A stretch of 64,000 nt of DNA from Incurvaria masculella (lineage: Eukaryota; Arthropoda; Insecta; Lepidoptera; Incurvariidae), in contig OX335643.1 in assembly GCA_946894095.1 (NCBI GenBank), positions 11,395,036 to 11,459,035 of the forward strand, in the 5' to 3' direction. The notes beneath the pieces are model-generated. The model was not told the origin of the DNA and did not search any database. It saw only the letters and a program-made list of their open reading frames with translations. Of this stretch, positions 33,421 to 46,000 are shown piece after piece. Both the position numbers and the translations under genes were made by a program. Each line of letters opens with the position of its first letter. Positions within the stretch are counted from its first letter, which is position 1.

Positions 33421-33791
33421 AAAGTGCGGACAACTAAAATGTTACTAGCTGTCATCTTGACATTGACGTTCTCTAATTGGCAAACGGCGCAGCAAGACGT
33501 TGGTTGTGTTGCTGTCCTAGGTCTAAAGGAAATCCTAGACCTTGAGGGGTTTTCTGAGCTTGACCATCTTTACATGACTGAACACCTATGAAGATGGTGT
33601 AGGGCGCGTCCGCCGTCATCGTTATTCGCTGCCTCAACGCCGACGTCCGTGGAAACGTGTCCGTAATTTGAGCGCCAGTCGGATAGGGCCTGCGTCTGGG
33701 GGCCTCCTGTCGGAAGCTCGCGGGTGATGGTGGGTGCGCTTGTATGCTCGTGCGCGTGGTGACGCGCGGCTGGCGGACGGGCTGCCGCGCG
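33421..33791 (+). promoter_or_regulatory. Region immediately upstream of the lipase start codon
   Basis: CpG content rises steeply from about 33600 and stays high through the first coding exon, as expected of a promoter or 5' untranslated exon. No TATA box is seen. Several AG dinucleotides could be splice acceptors if a noncoding exon lies further upstream. The transcription start is not resolved. Confidence 0.35.
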
Positions 33792-34022
33792 ATGGCCACA
33801 GTATCGGCGGAGACGCCGGCGCGCGCTTCTCTGTGTTGCGCCTTGCACGACGAGCCGGCACCCACGCACGCTCTGTACGAGGCCCTCAAGGAGGTCTGCC
33901 AGAACAACGCTTCCTACTTCAATCCGGATGATAGTGAAAACGGGCAGCGGCTGTACCAGGGCTTCATGGGGCTTGTAGACCACGTCGATACTGTTTGGCC
34001 GCTAGTGGATCATGTGCGAAAG
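33792..34022 (+). CDS. Hsl: Lipase exon 1 (coding part)
   Basis: It runs from ATG at 33792 to the donor gcgaaag|gtagtg, 77 codons, phase 0 out. It encodes [20 protein letters not shown], which aligns with the start of the HSL N-terminal domain. An upstream in-frame ATG at 33744 has T at -3 and was not chosen. Confidence 0.8.
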
Positions 34023-37000
34023 GTAGTGTATATTCTACTTATATACTATACCTGCTAGTTTTGCCTCATATTATGGTTTTTTTGTTTCCAAAGCGCAAAC
34101 TTTGCTCAATTGAAAATAAATTGCCAAAATGATATATATGTTTTCATATTTCTAATTATTTCACATCCAGAAAACTGCATGAATTTGGTGTTTTTTTTTT
34201 CAATACAAATGTTTCTTTTGTTAAATATCGCCCCATTGTGACGTACCAAGATAAATTGATGTTTTCCTAGGGACGTGGGTTAGGGATAATGGGATATTTT
34301 GACGAATCATATGTTCATGGAAAATTTCAAATAGGTCATGGTTTGCTTTTCCAATTTGTTAGTGTGTGTGTAAAAACATATTGGTTTTACCAGCTAGCAA
34401 GTAGGTATACATACACAATCTATGTATGATATTTCCTCATTAATTCCTGCAATTGATACAACATTCATTTGAGCTGACATCCAAATTCTTTATATTTAAA
34501 GAACTTCCAAAATTTAGTATTAATAAAATCAGTACCTCTCAAAAAAATTACCACCATAATGACACAATATTGCCTGTACTGCAATAAAAAACTATGCATT
34601 TTTTAAAGTATGGCCATTATTAAAAAATATATCTGACATTGTTATGTCTTGCAGGCGGCACCGGCGTACGACTTCGATTCGGTCTCCGTCGGCAACGGGT
34701 ACCGCAGCTTCGTGTCGGTGGTGGACTCGTGCGCGATGCATGGCCTCAAGCTCGGGCGCCAGGTGTGCTCCTCGCGCGACGCTCTCCTCTTCCGCAAGGG
34801 CTACTTCGTGAGGTATTCATGCTCATACGGCATTTGACTTGTAGAAATTAATAAATTATAATAATAAAATAGAAGGTCCCAGTTTCACCAAAAAAATTAT
34901 GTTTACTTGTTGCTAACTTTTAATCAGCTTGCTTAAATAAAATTTGGCACTTGTCTCATAGAACTGGATATGAATGGCCAATACCACACCTATTGTCATG
35001 ATATAAGCCCAACACACCGCATGACAGAAGGAATTAGGTGCCATGCCAGTACCATCCGTATATGAGCACTGCTACTTTCAAATGGGTGGAAAACCCAGGC
35101 AAGGTTTTATTTTATTGCTTCTTCGACCATCTTACCTACAGTTTTACATGGATTTGAACCTCCATGAAGCTTGCATTCGTGATGAAATGCTTTTACCAAG
35201 TCATAACTTTAATTACACTCATCATTTGTGCAGCTCGTGGTGTAGGGGCTAGAGGACTTACCTTTGATCCGAGAGGTTACGCGTTCAAATCCTCGCCCTG
35301 GTCATGCACTACATTCTTTCTCTTTCTGGGTTGGATAAGTGCATTTCATAATAAATGCAAGCATGGTTCGGAACCCATGTTAAACTATAGGTCCCCTTGC
35401 TCTGCTAGGTTAGGGTTAAGCCCGCCTGGGTTAGTTTCACCGCATTCAATAAAACTATGCATGAAGCGGCATTTTAAATTTGTCAAAGTTCAGTACCATA
35501 CTCATTAATGGAAGGTCCTGGCACCTAATTGATTTCTTAAACTGAATAAACTGAAAAATAAACTGGTTTGTAGTTGTGATTAGAGTTGCCGAACTCTGCT
35601 GCATGTCAACACGATCAGTACCATTGATTGTTGGAATTTATCCCTAAAAGAGAGGTGGAGTCGTGCGGGCAACTGTTGGCGTCGCTGGGCACGTGCCTGC
35701 ACCACCTGCACACACTGCTCACGTGGGCGCCGCCCGGCGACCTCTTCCCGACCGAGACGCACTCGCCGGAGGAGCTGTTCGCGCAGGCCGACACCATCAA
35801 CCAGTACTGCTTCTATGGACGGTGCCTCGGCTTTCAGGTGCACATTCTTTACTGCAATCAAAAATGCACTGGAACGTAATTGATTGTTCGGTTTTAGCCA
35901 TAATCGTTTTACCGGTACAAACTCGGAATCCTTTTTTTCTGCCACATTTTATTTGGCCGTTCTAGTGGTGCTAGTATTCTGTGCATCGTATGAAAATAAT
36001 CTTGTCCCCCATGAGTTGAAACTAACCTTGTGTCGCTGATAAAGACCTTGGAAGTGGAGCCCCAAGTAGTGTAAGCTCCAATGACGCTTTTCACTCCTTT
36101 CTAAACATGGAGCAGTGTAGTAACCCTCTGTGCGGTGAGTGTGCTTAAGGCGCTACGCCAAGATGTTTACCGATCTGGTGTTCTATGCATATTTTTCGCC
36201 AGTGGTTCCTCCTACTTTAGCTCAAGGATCCGTGATTGCGTAGGACAGCGCACTTTCAAGTGTCGCCTGACGTACCCTTAAAGCACAGAATACATATAGG
36301 ATTGCATCCAGCAGCTCAACTCTTTACAAAATCCCGATAGTGAAAACACAAAACATTAGAGAAACCAGGGACACATTCTTACGATTACAACATTTGAATT
36401 AATTTTACAGCTATCACTCAACAAAGTGCCCATGTTGTCGAGCACATAGGTTATCATAGGAAATGATATCTTCATTAATGAGTATAATTAATTTATTGTA
36501 TATCGATAAAGAGACGTAAACTTATCTCGTGTTTTGTCCCTTTCTTGTCTACTACTCTCTATCTTGACTCACTCACATGACAATAAATGTGATAGTAATA
36601 TTACCAATTAAATTCTCATAGCTCAGGGGAGTGGCGAGTTGCCTTGCAAATCCCCATTCTGTTAATGCACCACTTTCTTGTTGTTGTTGAAGTTGGATAA
36701 GCACATTTTGTCATGAATGCAGCTCGCATTTATGACGAAATGTTCCATGGTTTGGAATCCATGTAAACTGTAGTTAATTACCATCTATGTTCTACATTAC
36801 TAATACAGCAACACTTAGTAAGCAGTGACTTCTTTGTTTACTAGGAACACATGCAACCTGACCTCTCATCAGCTGCATGCTGATAAAATAAATTATTGTT
36901 TAACTGTGCACAGCTGCTAATGGCGATGAACTGCAATGTTTTACCTTCAGTAATAATGAATTCAATCACTTCATAATTGAAACGTAGGATTTTATGCTTT

Positions 37001-40000
37001 TGTCTAATCCTGCACACCCAAAACGTCTGTGAATTGGAATGTGGAATTAGACTGGCGGGGACAGGTCTTACAAGACCCCATGGTGTAATCTACCGAAAAA
37101 AATCCTGAGTTTAACAGTTAATGAAAAATTATCAATTGGCTCTATCAAAGTAAATTGACGGTGAAAGGGTGCAGTCTACGTCCGGCATGGGTAGTTCGGA
37201 AATGGAAACTGGATGCAGAAACCAAATTCGATGTAGTTCTGGTTCCGCGCCGCCGCTGTCGCCTGGGGGGGGGGGGGGGGGTAGATTGTCTTCTAAGGCT
37301 CTTAGCACTGTAGCTTATGTTACCTAAACTAAAACATTTTATTCCAAAAAAATGTTTACAAGAAGAAGTTGCACAACTTTTAATAATAAGTGTGTAAATA
37401 GTTGTAGCATATATGTTTGTTCTTTAGATCATTTATTTTGTTTTACTTTGTTCATTGAACCATCATGTGTTTTTTCTTTTATTTTGTGTATTTATTTCCT
37501 GAAACTATGTAAGATATTTCTATATGTGAAAACATGGCTGTCTTGTTTTTAGGGCTCCGTACCCAAAGGGTGAAAACGGAACCCTACTCCGGAACCTAAC
37601 TCCGCTGTCCGTCCGTCCGTCCGTCTGTCACAGGGCTGTATCTCATAAACCGTAATAGGTAGGCCGCTGAAATTTTCACATATTGTGTATTTATTTTGCC
37701 GCTATAACAACAAATAGGTATAATATTATAATAATAATAATTAAAGGGGGGGTCCAATACAAAAAACGTGATTTTTTTGTGTTAAATCTTGTACGATGGT
37801 ATGGAACCCTTCGTGTGAGAGTCCGACTCGCACTTGGCCGGTTTTTTCTTAAGTTATTTAAATGTTTGTTTTGTAACCTGTATCCAAGACCAATAACAAA
37901 TTAATGTCTCGTCGCATACAGTTCCTGCCCTCGATGCGTGGCATCCTCAAGGGCATCTCGATCTGCATGGCGGGCTTCTCGGAGGCGTACTACAGCCACG
38001 GCAACCTCATCAGCTCGGTGTGGACGGGCGGCCAGTACCTGATAGACCCGGAGCTGCGCGCACGACGCATCGTCAACATCTCGCAGTGCGCCAGCGTCGA
38101 CTTCTGCAAGGCCTTCTGGTTCCTCGCCGAGAGCGGTTCGTACACCACCCATTACTAGGCAGTGGAGTTAGACCCGCCCGTGCTGGTACCTGCACTGGAC
38201 TGCCTGTCCATATTTTCCATCAATTTCAACAGTGCCATGCTCAAATTAAGAGAAGCTCCTGGCATGGCACCCAGTGCTTTCCGTAGGTACGATATACATT
38301 TATCTCCAGATTTAAACAAAACAAAAATTAAGAAATCAATTTGTCACTTAGTTATTTACCTAGATCCGGACACACTCTTCTAAATAGAATGGGATATGGA
38401 ATAAAAAAATTAGACTGCCCAAATTTTTCTGCCCGTTATTAGAAGATCTGCCTGGAAGATCAATTTCACCTATTTACTAAGTGTGTCCGAACAATGAGGT
38501 TTCCACTGAATCTGGACAAAATATTGATGACAACTGAAATGGAGGAATTTTCAAGAGAAAATCGGTGAATGCATATAAAAAATACATAAAACTGAACATA
38601 AACACCCTGCTTTTGTGAAGTCTGTAAAAATAATGGTTAATGTTTTATTTTCAACCAGGGCTTGGTTCGTTATATTTTGTTTTGTTGTTCTTTAGTGCTA
38701 ATTTTCAAACTACTTGAATCGTTAAATTGTAATATTTTCTTTCAAATTGTCATTGCCTATAAGCAGGAGCTGAGCTTTTTTTTATTAATCCATTCAGGTA
38801 AAAAAATAAGTATGAAAATTTGGTTAGCACTGATAAACAATGAAGAGCACTGTAATTTAAAAAAAAAATTTAATGAGCCATGACTGCTATTGAAAACATC
38901 TACAGTATAAAATCTCTCGTTGTAAGTCTCAAAAATTGCGTAAATAGGTTTACTTTTGCCTGCGTTGGCTAGCGCGACTGAAAATGTGACGTGAATGAGA
39001 AAGGAAAAGGAAATGTTTTGAATGTCGACCATATGAGTGATGAAAGAATTCACAGTGCCAAAGTGGTACTAATAATTCATTTCTGTCAGTAGACTTTTTA
39101 AACAAATCATTAATCAGATGGTGTAACGTTCTTGCAGAGATAATGCAGCGCGTGCCTTCTCTGGTATCGTCGACCGTAAGCGTGAATAAGCTGATATCGG
39201 TCCCCCCGGAGCCGGTGGCGGTGACGCGGCCGGACGGCTCCCCCTTCACCCTGCAGCCCCCCAGCGCGCACGTCGGCCCGCAGACCCTCAACCTTCGTCT
39301 CATCAGCTGCTGCAAACGGCAGGGCATGGTTAGTGCTCCGACTTTACATGGGGCTTAAACAGGTTTTTTTAAGCAACCTGACATGGATGGCTTATACCAC
39401 ACAGCTACCTTTATGATATTAGCAAAAAAACCACATTCCCGAAGGAATTAGTTGCCATGCCTAGAACTTCCCTCTATGAGCACGGCTACACTGAGCTAGA
39501 TGGAAAGCATGGACAATTTTTCATTTCCGCTTCGACTATAGTTTCATCCAGTGCGGGGTTAATGAATGCACGCCACGATGCCGGTACGGCACCTCGCTTG
39601 CAAGGTAAAATTGACAGCGTCTGATTATTCTGCTGGTAACCACCATCTTTGCCCTTTAAGATTAAAGAAAAACGTTATCCAATGACATCTACATTGAAGC
39701 GTTGAAAATAATCAAAATTTTGGTCGTGACATTCGTCGGAAGCAGGTTTCGAACCTGTGACATTTGGATTAAAGTCCACTGTTCTAACCGCAAAGTTATC
39801 CCGAAAATTATTTCAGCCAACAAATTTCTCAGTTATATTCGAATATATTGTGTCTTCCCTTATCTACTACTAGATGGTGCTAGTTTTGCATATGTATCCT
39901 ATGCTAAGGCATTTTCACTGCAATGATTGGGACCTACCTAATTGATGTTGTCAACAAAGTCGATTTTGGTATTAGATCTCAAATGCAAAACCTGGACATC

Positions 40001-43000
40001 GAAAACAAAACTTTTTTTAATATATATATTTTTCGTACTAAGCAGGTACGTCGCTTATTCCAAGGAATGTAACAAGTATGTATGTATAATCGACCGTGAA
40101 GCAAGGACACATTCATTAATGAAAGAGCACAGTAAAATTATTACTATTTTGCTGCAAGGCTGGCCCCAAACTAGCAAAACATACCATTCCCGGGTATTGC
40201 GTCCACCAGTTTTGCTGGTAGACATACATGTCACATTCTTTAAACCTTTTTTGGGTAAAAAAGTATATCTTAATAAAAATGTCAGTAGATTGCTAATTTA
40301 AAGTGTCCATCAAATTCTAACATTATTAAAGTGACTACAAAGTGTAAGTGTGGTTTTCTGCAAGATAAATGGAGGTGGAAATTTACTAGACAAATTCATT
40401 ATAAATGTGAAATAGAGCCACATGAGTTTCGACGAAAACATTTTCAAAATGTCAAGGTTATTGGTTTGGTTACAATTTTCAAAATACGATTGTATTTAGC
40501 AGCGCCATCTAACTGCATCAAAACCATTTCAACCAGCTCAAACCTGCAGTTGTGAAAAGGTTTTCACCGCAACTACTGTGGCTATATTTTACATATATAA
40601 TTAATTCCTGGCTTAAAGTGCAATACTTTTTGCATTCTGTGTGCATTTCTTTTGGTCGGAACACGGTTAAATTACATAAATTTTTAAGTATCAGACACCC
40701 GTCCTACCTAACCTAACCCAAATCATATAATTTCAAGAGCGGTCTCCGCGAGCGGCGGAAGCCACGGTCGGTGACCCTGGCTAAACGTGTCCAGGTCGGC
40801 GAAGGCAGCGGCGGTTCCCCTCCCAGCGAGGCGATCCTATTCCACGTGCACGGCGGCGGGTTCGTCGCGCAGAGCTCCAAGTCGCACGAGGTATACCTGA
40901 GGGAGTGGGCCGCCGGGCTCGACGTGCCGATACTCTCGGTGGACTACAGCCTGGCGCCGCGCGCGCCCTTCCCGCGGGCGCTCGACGAGGTCTTCTACGC
41001 TTACTGCTGGATGCTCAATCACTTCGACGTCCTCGGCACCACCGGTGAGTATCAAGAGTGTTTGTCGATAGATACTAATCGTATATGAATACAAAAATTG
41101 CTTTTGGTCCCGTGTGGGTTCCGGCACGTAAAAATAATACAATTGGGCATGTCGTAACATACGTATGTGGTTTGACTATAGGTCCTAGGAAGGTCTTAGT
41201 TACTAGGTGGTAGTGTTGATCCTGTGCGAGTTGGTATTGTAACCGATGGTCGAAGCGGCAATGAAAATTGTCTGTGTTTGTCTAGTTCAATGTATCCGTG
41301 CAATGTAAAAGGAAGGTTCTGGGGTGGCACCTAGTTTCCATTACTGGGCTAATGTCGTTACAATAGGTGTGGCACTAGCCATCCATGTCCAGTTACATAA
41401 AATAATTTTTTTTATGGTAGCCGATATCTCCTACGCCAGTATTTACATCCCCAATAACTTCTTGCTACCTTCCTACCGCTACCTACCTCTAGTATCTGCA
41501 CCTGCATGTCTCTGCTGACGTTGAAGGCAGAGTTGACGCGAGGCATTTACAGACTGACATTGAAGACTCGCATTCACAACGCCAAGTGTTACTACATATC
41601 TCGCCAGTATCTGCATCCCCAATATCATCTTCGCCAGTGTCTGTATATCGGGTAATCGAAATGCTGGTTCTGACACAGACCGGTAAGGTTATAAAAGATC
41701 CGAAGCGAAGTGAATTCATGCTCATAAGTACGCGGCTAGGTCTGTGATTTATTAGTCCCCTCTTCGGAGAATTTGCATCTAACAGACCAACCCACCCGCT
41801 GCTATCGTTATCATTCCCGTGGTTGATTGTCGACACAGAATATATATAGGATTATATCTAGTAGCTCAGCTCCATACAAAGTCCCGATTTCGTGCACCAA
41901 TACAGGCACATTTCGCTTGTATGGGCCCTAAGCTAATTTCGCCGTTTTGAACTGTCGCAAAAGGTCCTTCGAAATCATCTTTTTAAAAATAACAGAACCA
42001 GAAGTGCCCCGCCAATAATGAAGTGACAACCCCTATACTCTATGGAGGGAATGTATTTATCTCTAACATCGCTTGAGTTGAGTTACTGCTGTGACCTCGG
42101 TCGTACAGCTATACAGGGTGGGAAAAGTTGAAAAGTTGGGTACTTAATATCGAACGGTCGTGACAAGAATCGTGTACACAAAATGGTGGTGAATGATTTT
42201 TTTTCTGTCTGCCTTTATTTCAATTTTAGCCTTTTCTAAGAAACGAATTGCATTAAATAGTGTACGAATCGGCTGAAACGAGACGTAGCGGGACGGCGAA
42301 CGAGGCGGACGTACAGCGCCGCTACTTTCCTGTTCCACCGCCGCTTCGCCGCCCGCGCCGCAACCGCACTCGCTCCGCAGCTGCCGTCTGCTTAGCTAAC
42401 ATAACACTTCTTCTACATTCTGAAGATTCTGTACTTCCAACATTTTATTTCTCAGAAACGGAAGAAACTTTGGAACATTTTTTTTGGTATCGGGTTCGAC
42501 TGATCTAAAAAACATTTCAATATTCTATACCCATCCGCGGACAGCCTGTCTATCTAGTGTGGTGTCGATGCGCATCGCAGGCAAGCGGATCATCCTGGCG
42601 GGCGATTCGGCCGGCGCGAACCTGATCGCGGGCTGCGCGCTGCGCGTGCTGGCGGCGGGCGTGCGCGCGCCCGACGGCCTGTTCATGGCGTATGCGCCGC
42701 TGCTCGTGAGCTTCGTGCCCAGCCCGGCGCGGCTGCTGTGCCTCATGGACCCGCTGCTGCCTTTTGGATTTATGATGCGCTGCCTTAAAGGTGCGTGATG
42801 ATCGTAGATTTTCCGGTGGCCAATGGAAATAAATATAAAGGATGGCTTTAAAAACTTCATGGCACTTGACATACAAAGACTTATGTTTTCGAAACAGATT
42901 ATTATGCTAGTTTTTAGAACTTTCAGTTTGAACTATCAATTTGTATGTTTGAAAAAGGCTACGCGGCAGGAAGAGGCATTCTCTCTCTGTCTCTTCCTGC

Positions 43001-46000
43001 CGCGTGAAAAGCCGTAACATTTTTCAAACATGTCGAACGACCGCGGTAATCTCAAAAGTATCAATTTGTATGTCAAAACATTTTTAAGTGGTTTGCAAGA
43101 TAAGTAAATTAAAACAAGGGCAAACAATTTTAAATATTTATTTTTGTTTCAGCATATGCCTGTCCACCAAATGTCCAAAAAGATGGCAAAAGTACTACCC
43201 AGGAGCCGAACAGTGAAAATGTTTCAAATGCCACGACACCACTCGACAGTAATGGCTTCCTAAAAGTCAGCCCTTCCCAAGGTACGCTTCTGATTACTTT
43301 CAAACCTACTACAAAACATACATACTTCATAGTGAAAATAACACTGACAGTAGCGTTCGCCAGTACTGATTTTCTCAAGTCTTAAGGACTGCACAGAAAA
43401 CCATTTAGTGCAACGAACATTCCAATTCTCCGACTGTAAACACATCTATATTCCAGAGGGATGCTTGTTTCATTATTTCGGGTTCTTGAAACGTTTCAAA
43501 TAAATAATGTCGTATGCGACAGATGGCGCTAGCGAAGGCCCATCCTCCTTCGAGGAGGTGTCCACATCGGAGCTGCAGGCGCACAAGTCGGGCAGCGAGC
43601 GGCGTCGCTCCTCCGACACCACCGTCAGCGCCGCCTCGCTGCAGAGCGAGCACACTCACACCGGTCAGTATCCGCCGTCGTCAGCACTCTTACGAGATAT
43701 GACATGACTTGACTGCATACTGGCTACGGTTTCAATCCCTGGCCTGATGCCATTTAGATACCCTCCACCAGTGAGCATGAAACGACGGCAGTAGCGATCG
43801 ATAGCGTGAATAACGTCTATCTGTGGTTAATATTTTGAGAAGTCGGCTTACCGGCGAGAATGTAGCGAGTACATCGCCTTTGCTCGACGTTTCGAGCACT
43901 TCTGTCGCAGTTGCGGTGCACTTGCTACCTTCGCCGGTAAGCTGACTTTTCAAAATATAATCAGAGTTACAACGCGGGTCTAAAAAGTATTATAACTGTA
44001 GTTATTTCGCTTACGAATTTAGGACACAAAACTTCGAATGTTCGTTGCACTAAATAGCGCCCTGTAAAGTTCTTACGTGTTTTTACGTGTCATTGGAACT
44101 GGAACGCTCTCGCTGACGCTGCCGTCATTGTATGTAAAACTGGCTATACAATCGACTTTCGGTTGCTACTACCGCACTTTCATGTTCGCTGCCCGCCAAC
44201 TCTGATACCATGAATGCTCATCGGAGCTGCATAACGGTATCTCTCCGTCCCCTTTCTACCATCGCTCAGCACGGAACAGGCAGGGAATGCCCCACGGTCA
44301 CTATCGAAATTCCCAGGTGCGACGCCACCAGAGGACACCTCCCAGCAGTATGTGTCGGACTTCCTGGAGCGGTACGTGCTGGACAGCGACACCGACTCGG
44401 AGGGTCGCCGCGTGCCAGTCGTTAAGCCCAACCCTGCCGCTGAGCTCTCGCTCAGGTATGTCGCCTGTGCTTTCCATCTGTGTGGCCTTTTTTTCTGCTC
44501 GCAAAGGATGGGCAAAGGTTTTCGCCATATGCTTTTTTTAAATGCTTTTTCATGTTTATTATTCAATGCGTATTGACTTGTACCCACCCTTGTCATAAAG
44601 ATCTTAGCTTGGCGCTTTGCGGTGTCGCTTGGTGTAGGTCACAGCTCTCCTTCGGATATAGTTGTGATGCTCGTGAAGGGGTGCTGTTTGTGAAGACTGA
44701 CCTGCTCCAATTGCCAACATGTTATATGCTTGTGCAAAATAAACTGTGATATTTATCATAAATTACTACATTTGCCAAAAATTTATTAATTTAATTAAGA
44801 AGTAAACTAAGCTTTGTGCTACGGCACTTAAAAAAATCGTGTCTAAGTACGTCCCACCAACTAAATTATTATTTGATTATAATTTTTGATAGCATAGCGG
44901 CTTTCTATCTCTACACTTGGAGTTTATTTTGTTTTATATATGGTGATATTGTTAAAGTTGTAATCCCTTTTATGGTTGATTCAGTATCTGAAATAGAACA
45001 CTTTTGCTAAAAAAAAGCATATTTTTTTGCAAAATTGGAATTTTTAAGAAATTTAAAGAGTAAATTCTTTCCAGTATTTTAAACAACTTTTGATATCTAT
45101 CTAATATCTATACATACATACATACCTTCACGCCGCTTTCCCTTAGTTGTAGGCAGAGATGATAGAGCACTGTACGGTACGATTACAGCACCCCTCTTTC
45201 GCTTCATCTACAGACATGCATCTTTTCTTACATGCTCTACGATTACGGGTGCTACATACCGACGTACTTGACCTTTACGAAGTATTACATCGATTTGGTC
45301 GTTTTAAGTTCTCCTAGGCGAGAAGCAAATATAATTTAAACACGCAAAATGAAGACAATCTCATGGACTGTTTGTGCGGTCTGTGTGTTGGACTTGACTA
45401 TGCCTGTGTTAGACTAAAATGTGTCAATCAAGTGAAAGTGATAGCTGATTCTATAGAAGATAATTCCGGATTACATCAAAATCAAATCAAAAAACGTTTA
45501 AGTGCACTTAAATCATACACAATGGCGCTTAATGCTTAAGGCATTTTCTGCCAGTCTGCCCTTTTTTACATAATGACACAAGGATAGGTACAATAATACA
45601 GAGTTGTGGCAAACAAATGATCATTGAATTATTATTTCAAAAAATTAAAAGAAGATAATCGGATGGGGAGGTCCTATAATGGGCGCAGGACCTAACCCTG
45701 ACTCGGCAAAGAGCCCAGTATGCAAGAATTGTTTTCCATAAATGTTACGAAGATTATAACTGGCTTAGTGAATGCAGGCACGTAATTAAACTGATTTGTT
45801 GCCGGGGTACCTATTTATTTTCTCTTAAAAAAAAAAGGTTTTACACTAGATTCTGATGATTTATATGAATAGTAACTACATATATACATACCATCACACC
45901 ACTTCCCCGACGGATAGTAAGATATGATATAATATAAACTCAGCCTACCTAATTGTTATACTAACAATAAATATCAGTAACTTTATTGAGAATTTTTATT

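Noticed and set aside
33744..33791. Upstream ATG for the lipase
   Set aside because: It has T at -3 and a basic, GC-driven peptide with no family similarity. The ATG at 33792 has a better context.
38163..38286. Apparent extra lipase exon ([15 protein letters not shown] and onward) after a 27-base intron
   Set aside because: The DNA matches the 3' half of the local SINE block for block, the implied intron is too short, and exon 4 joins exon 5 at 39138 in phase with conserved HSL sequence.
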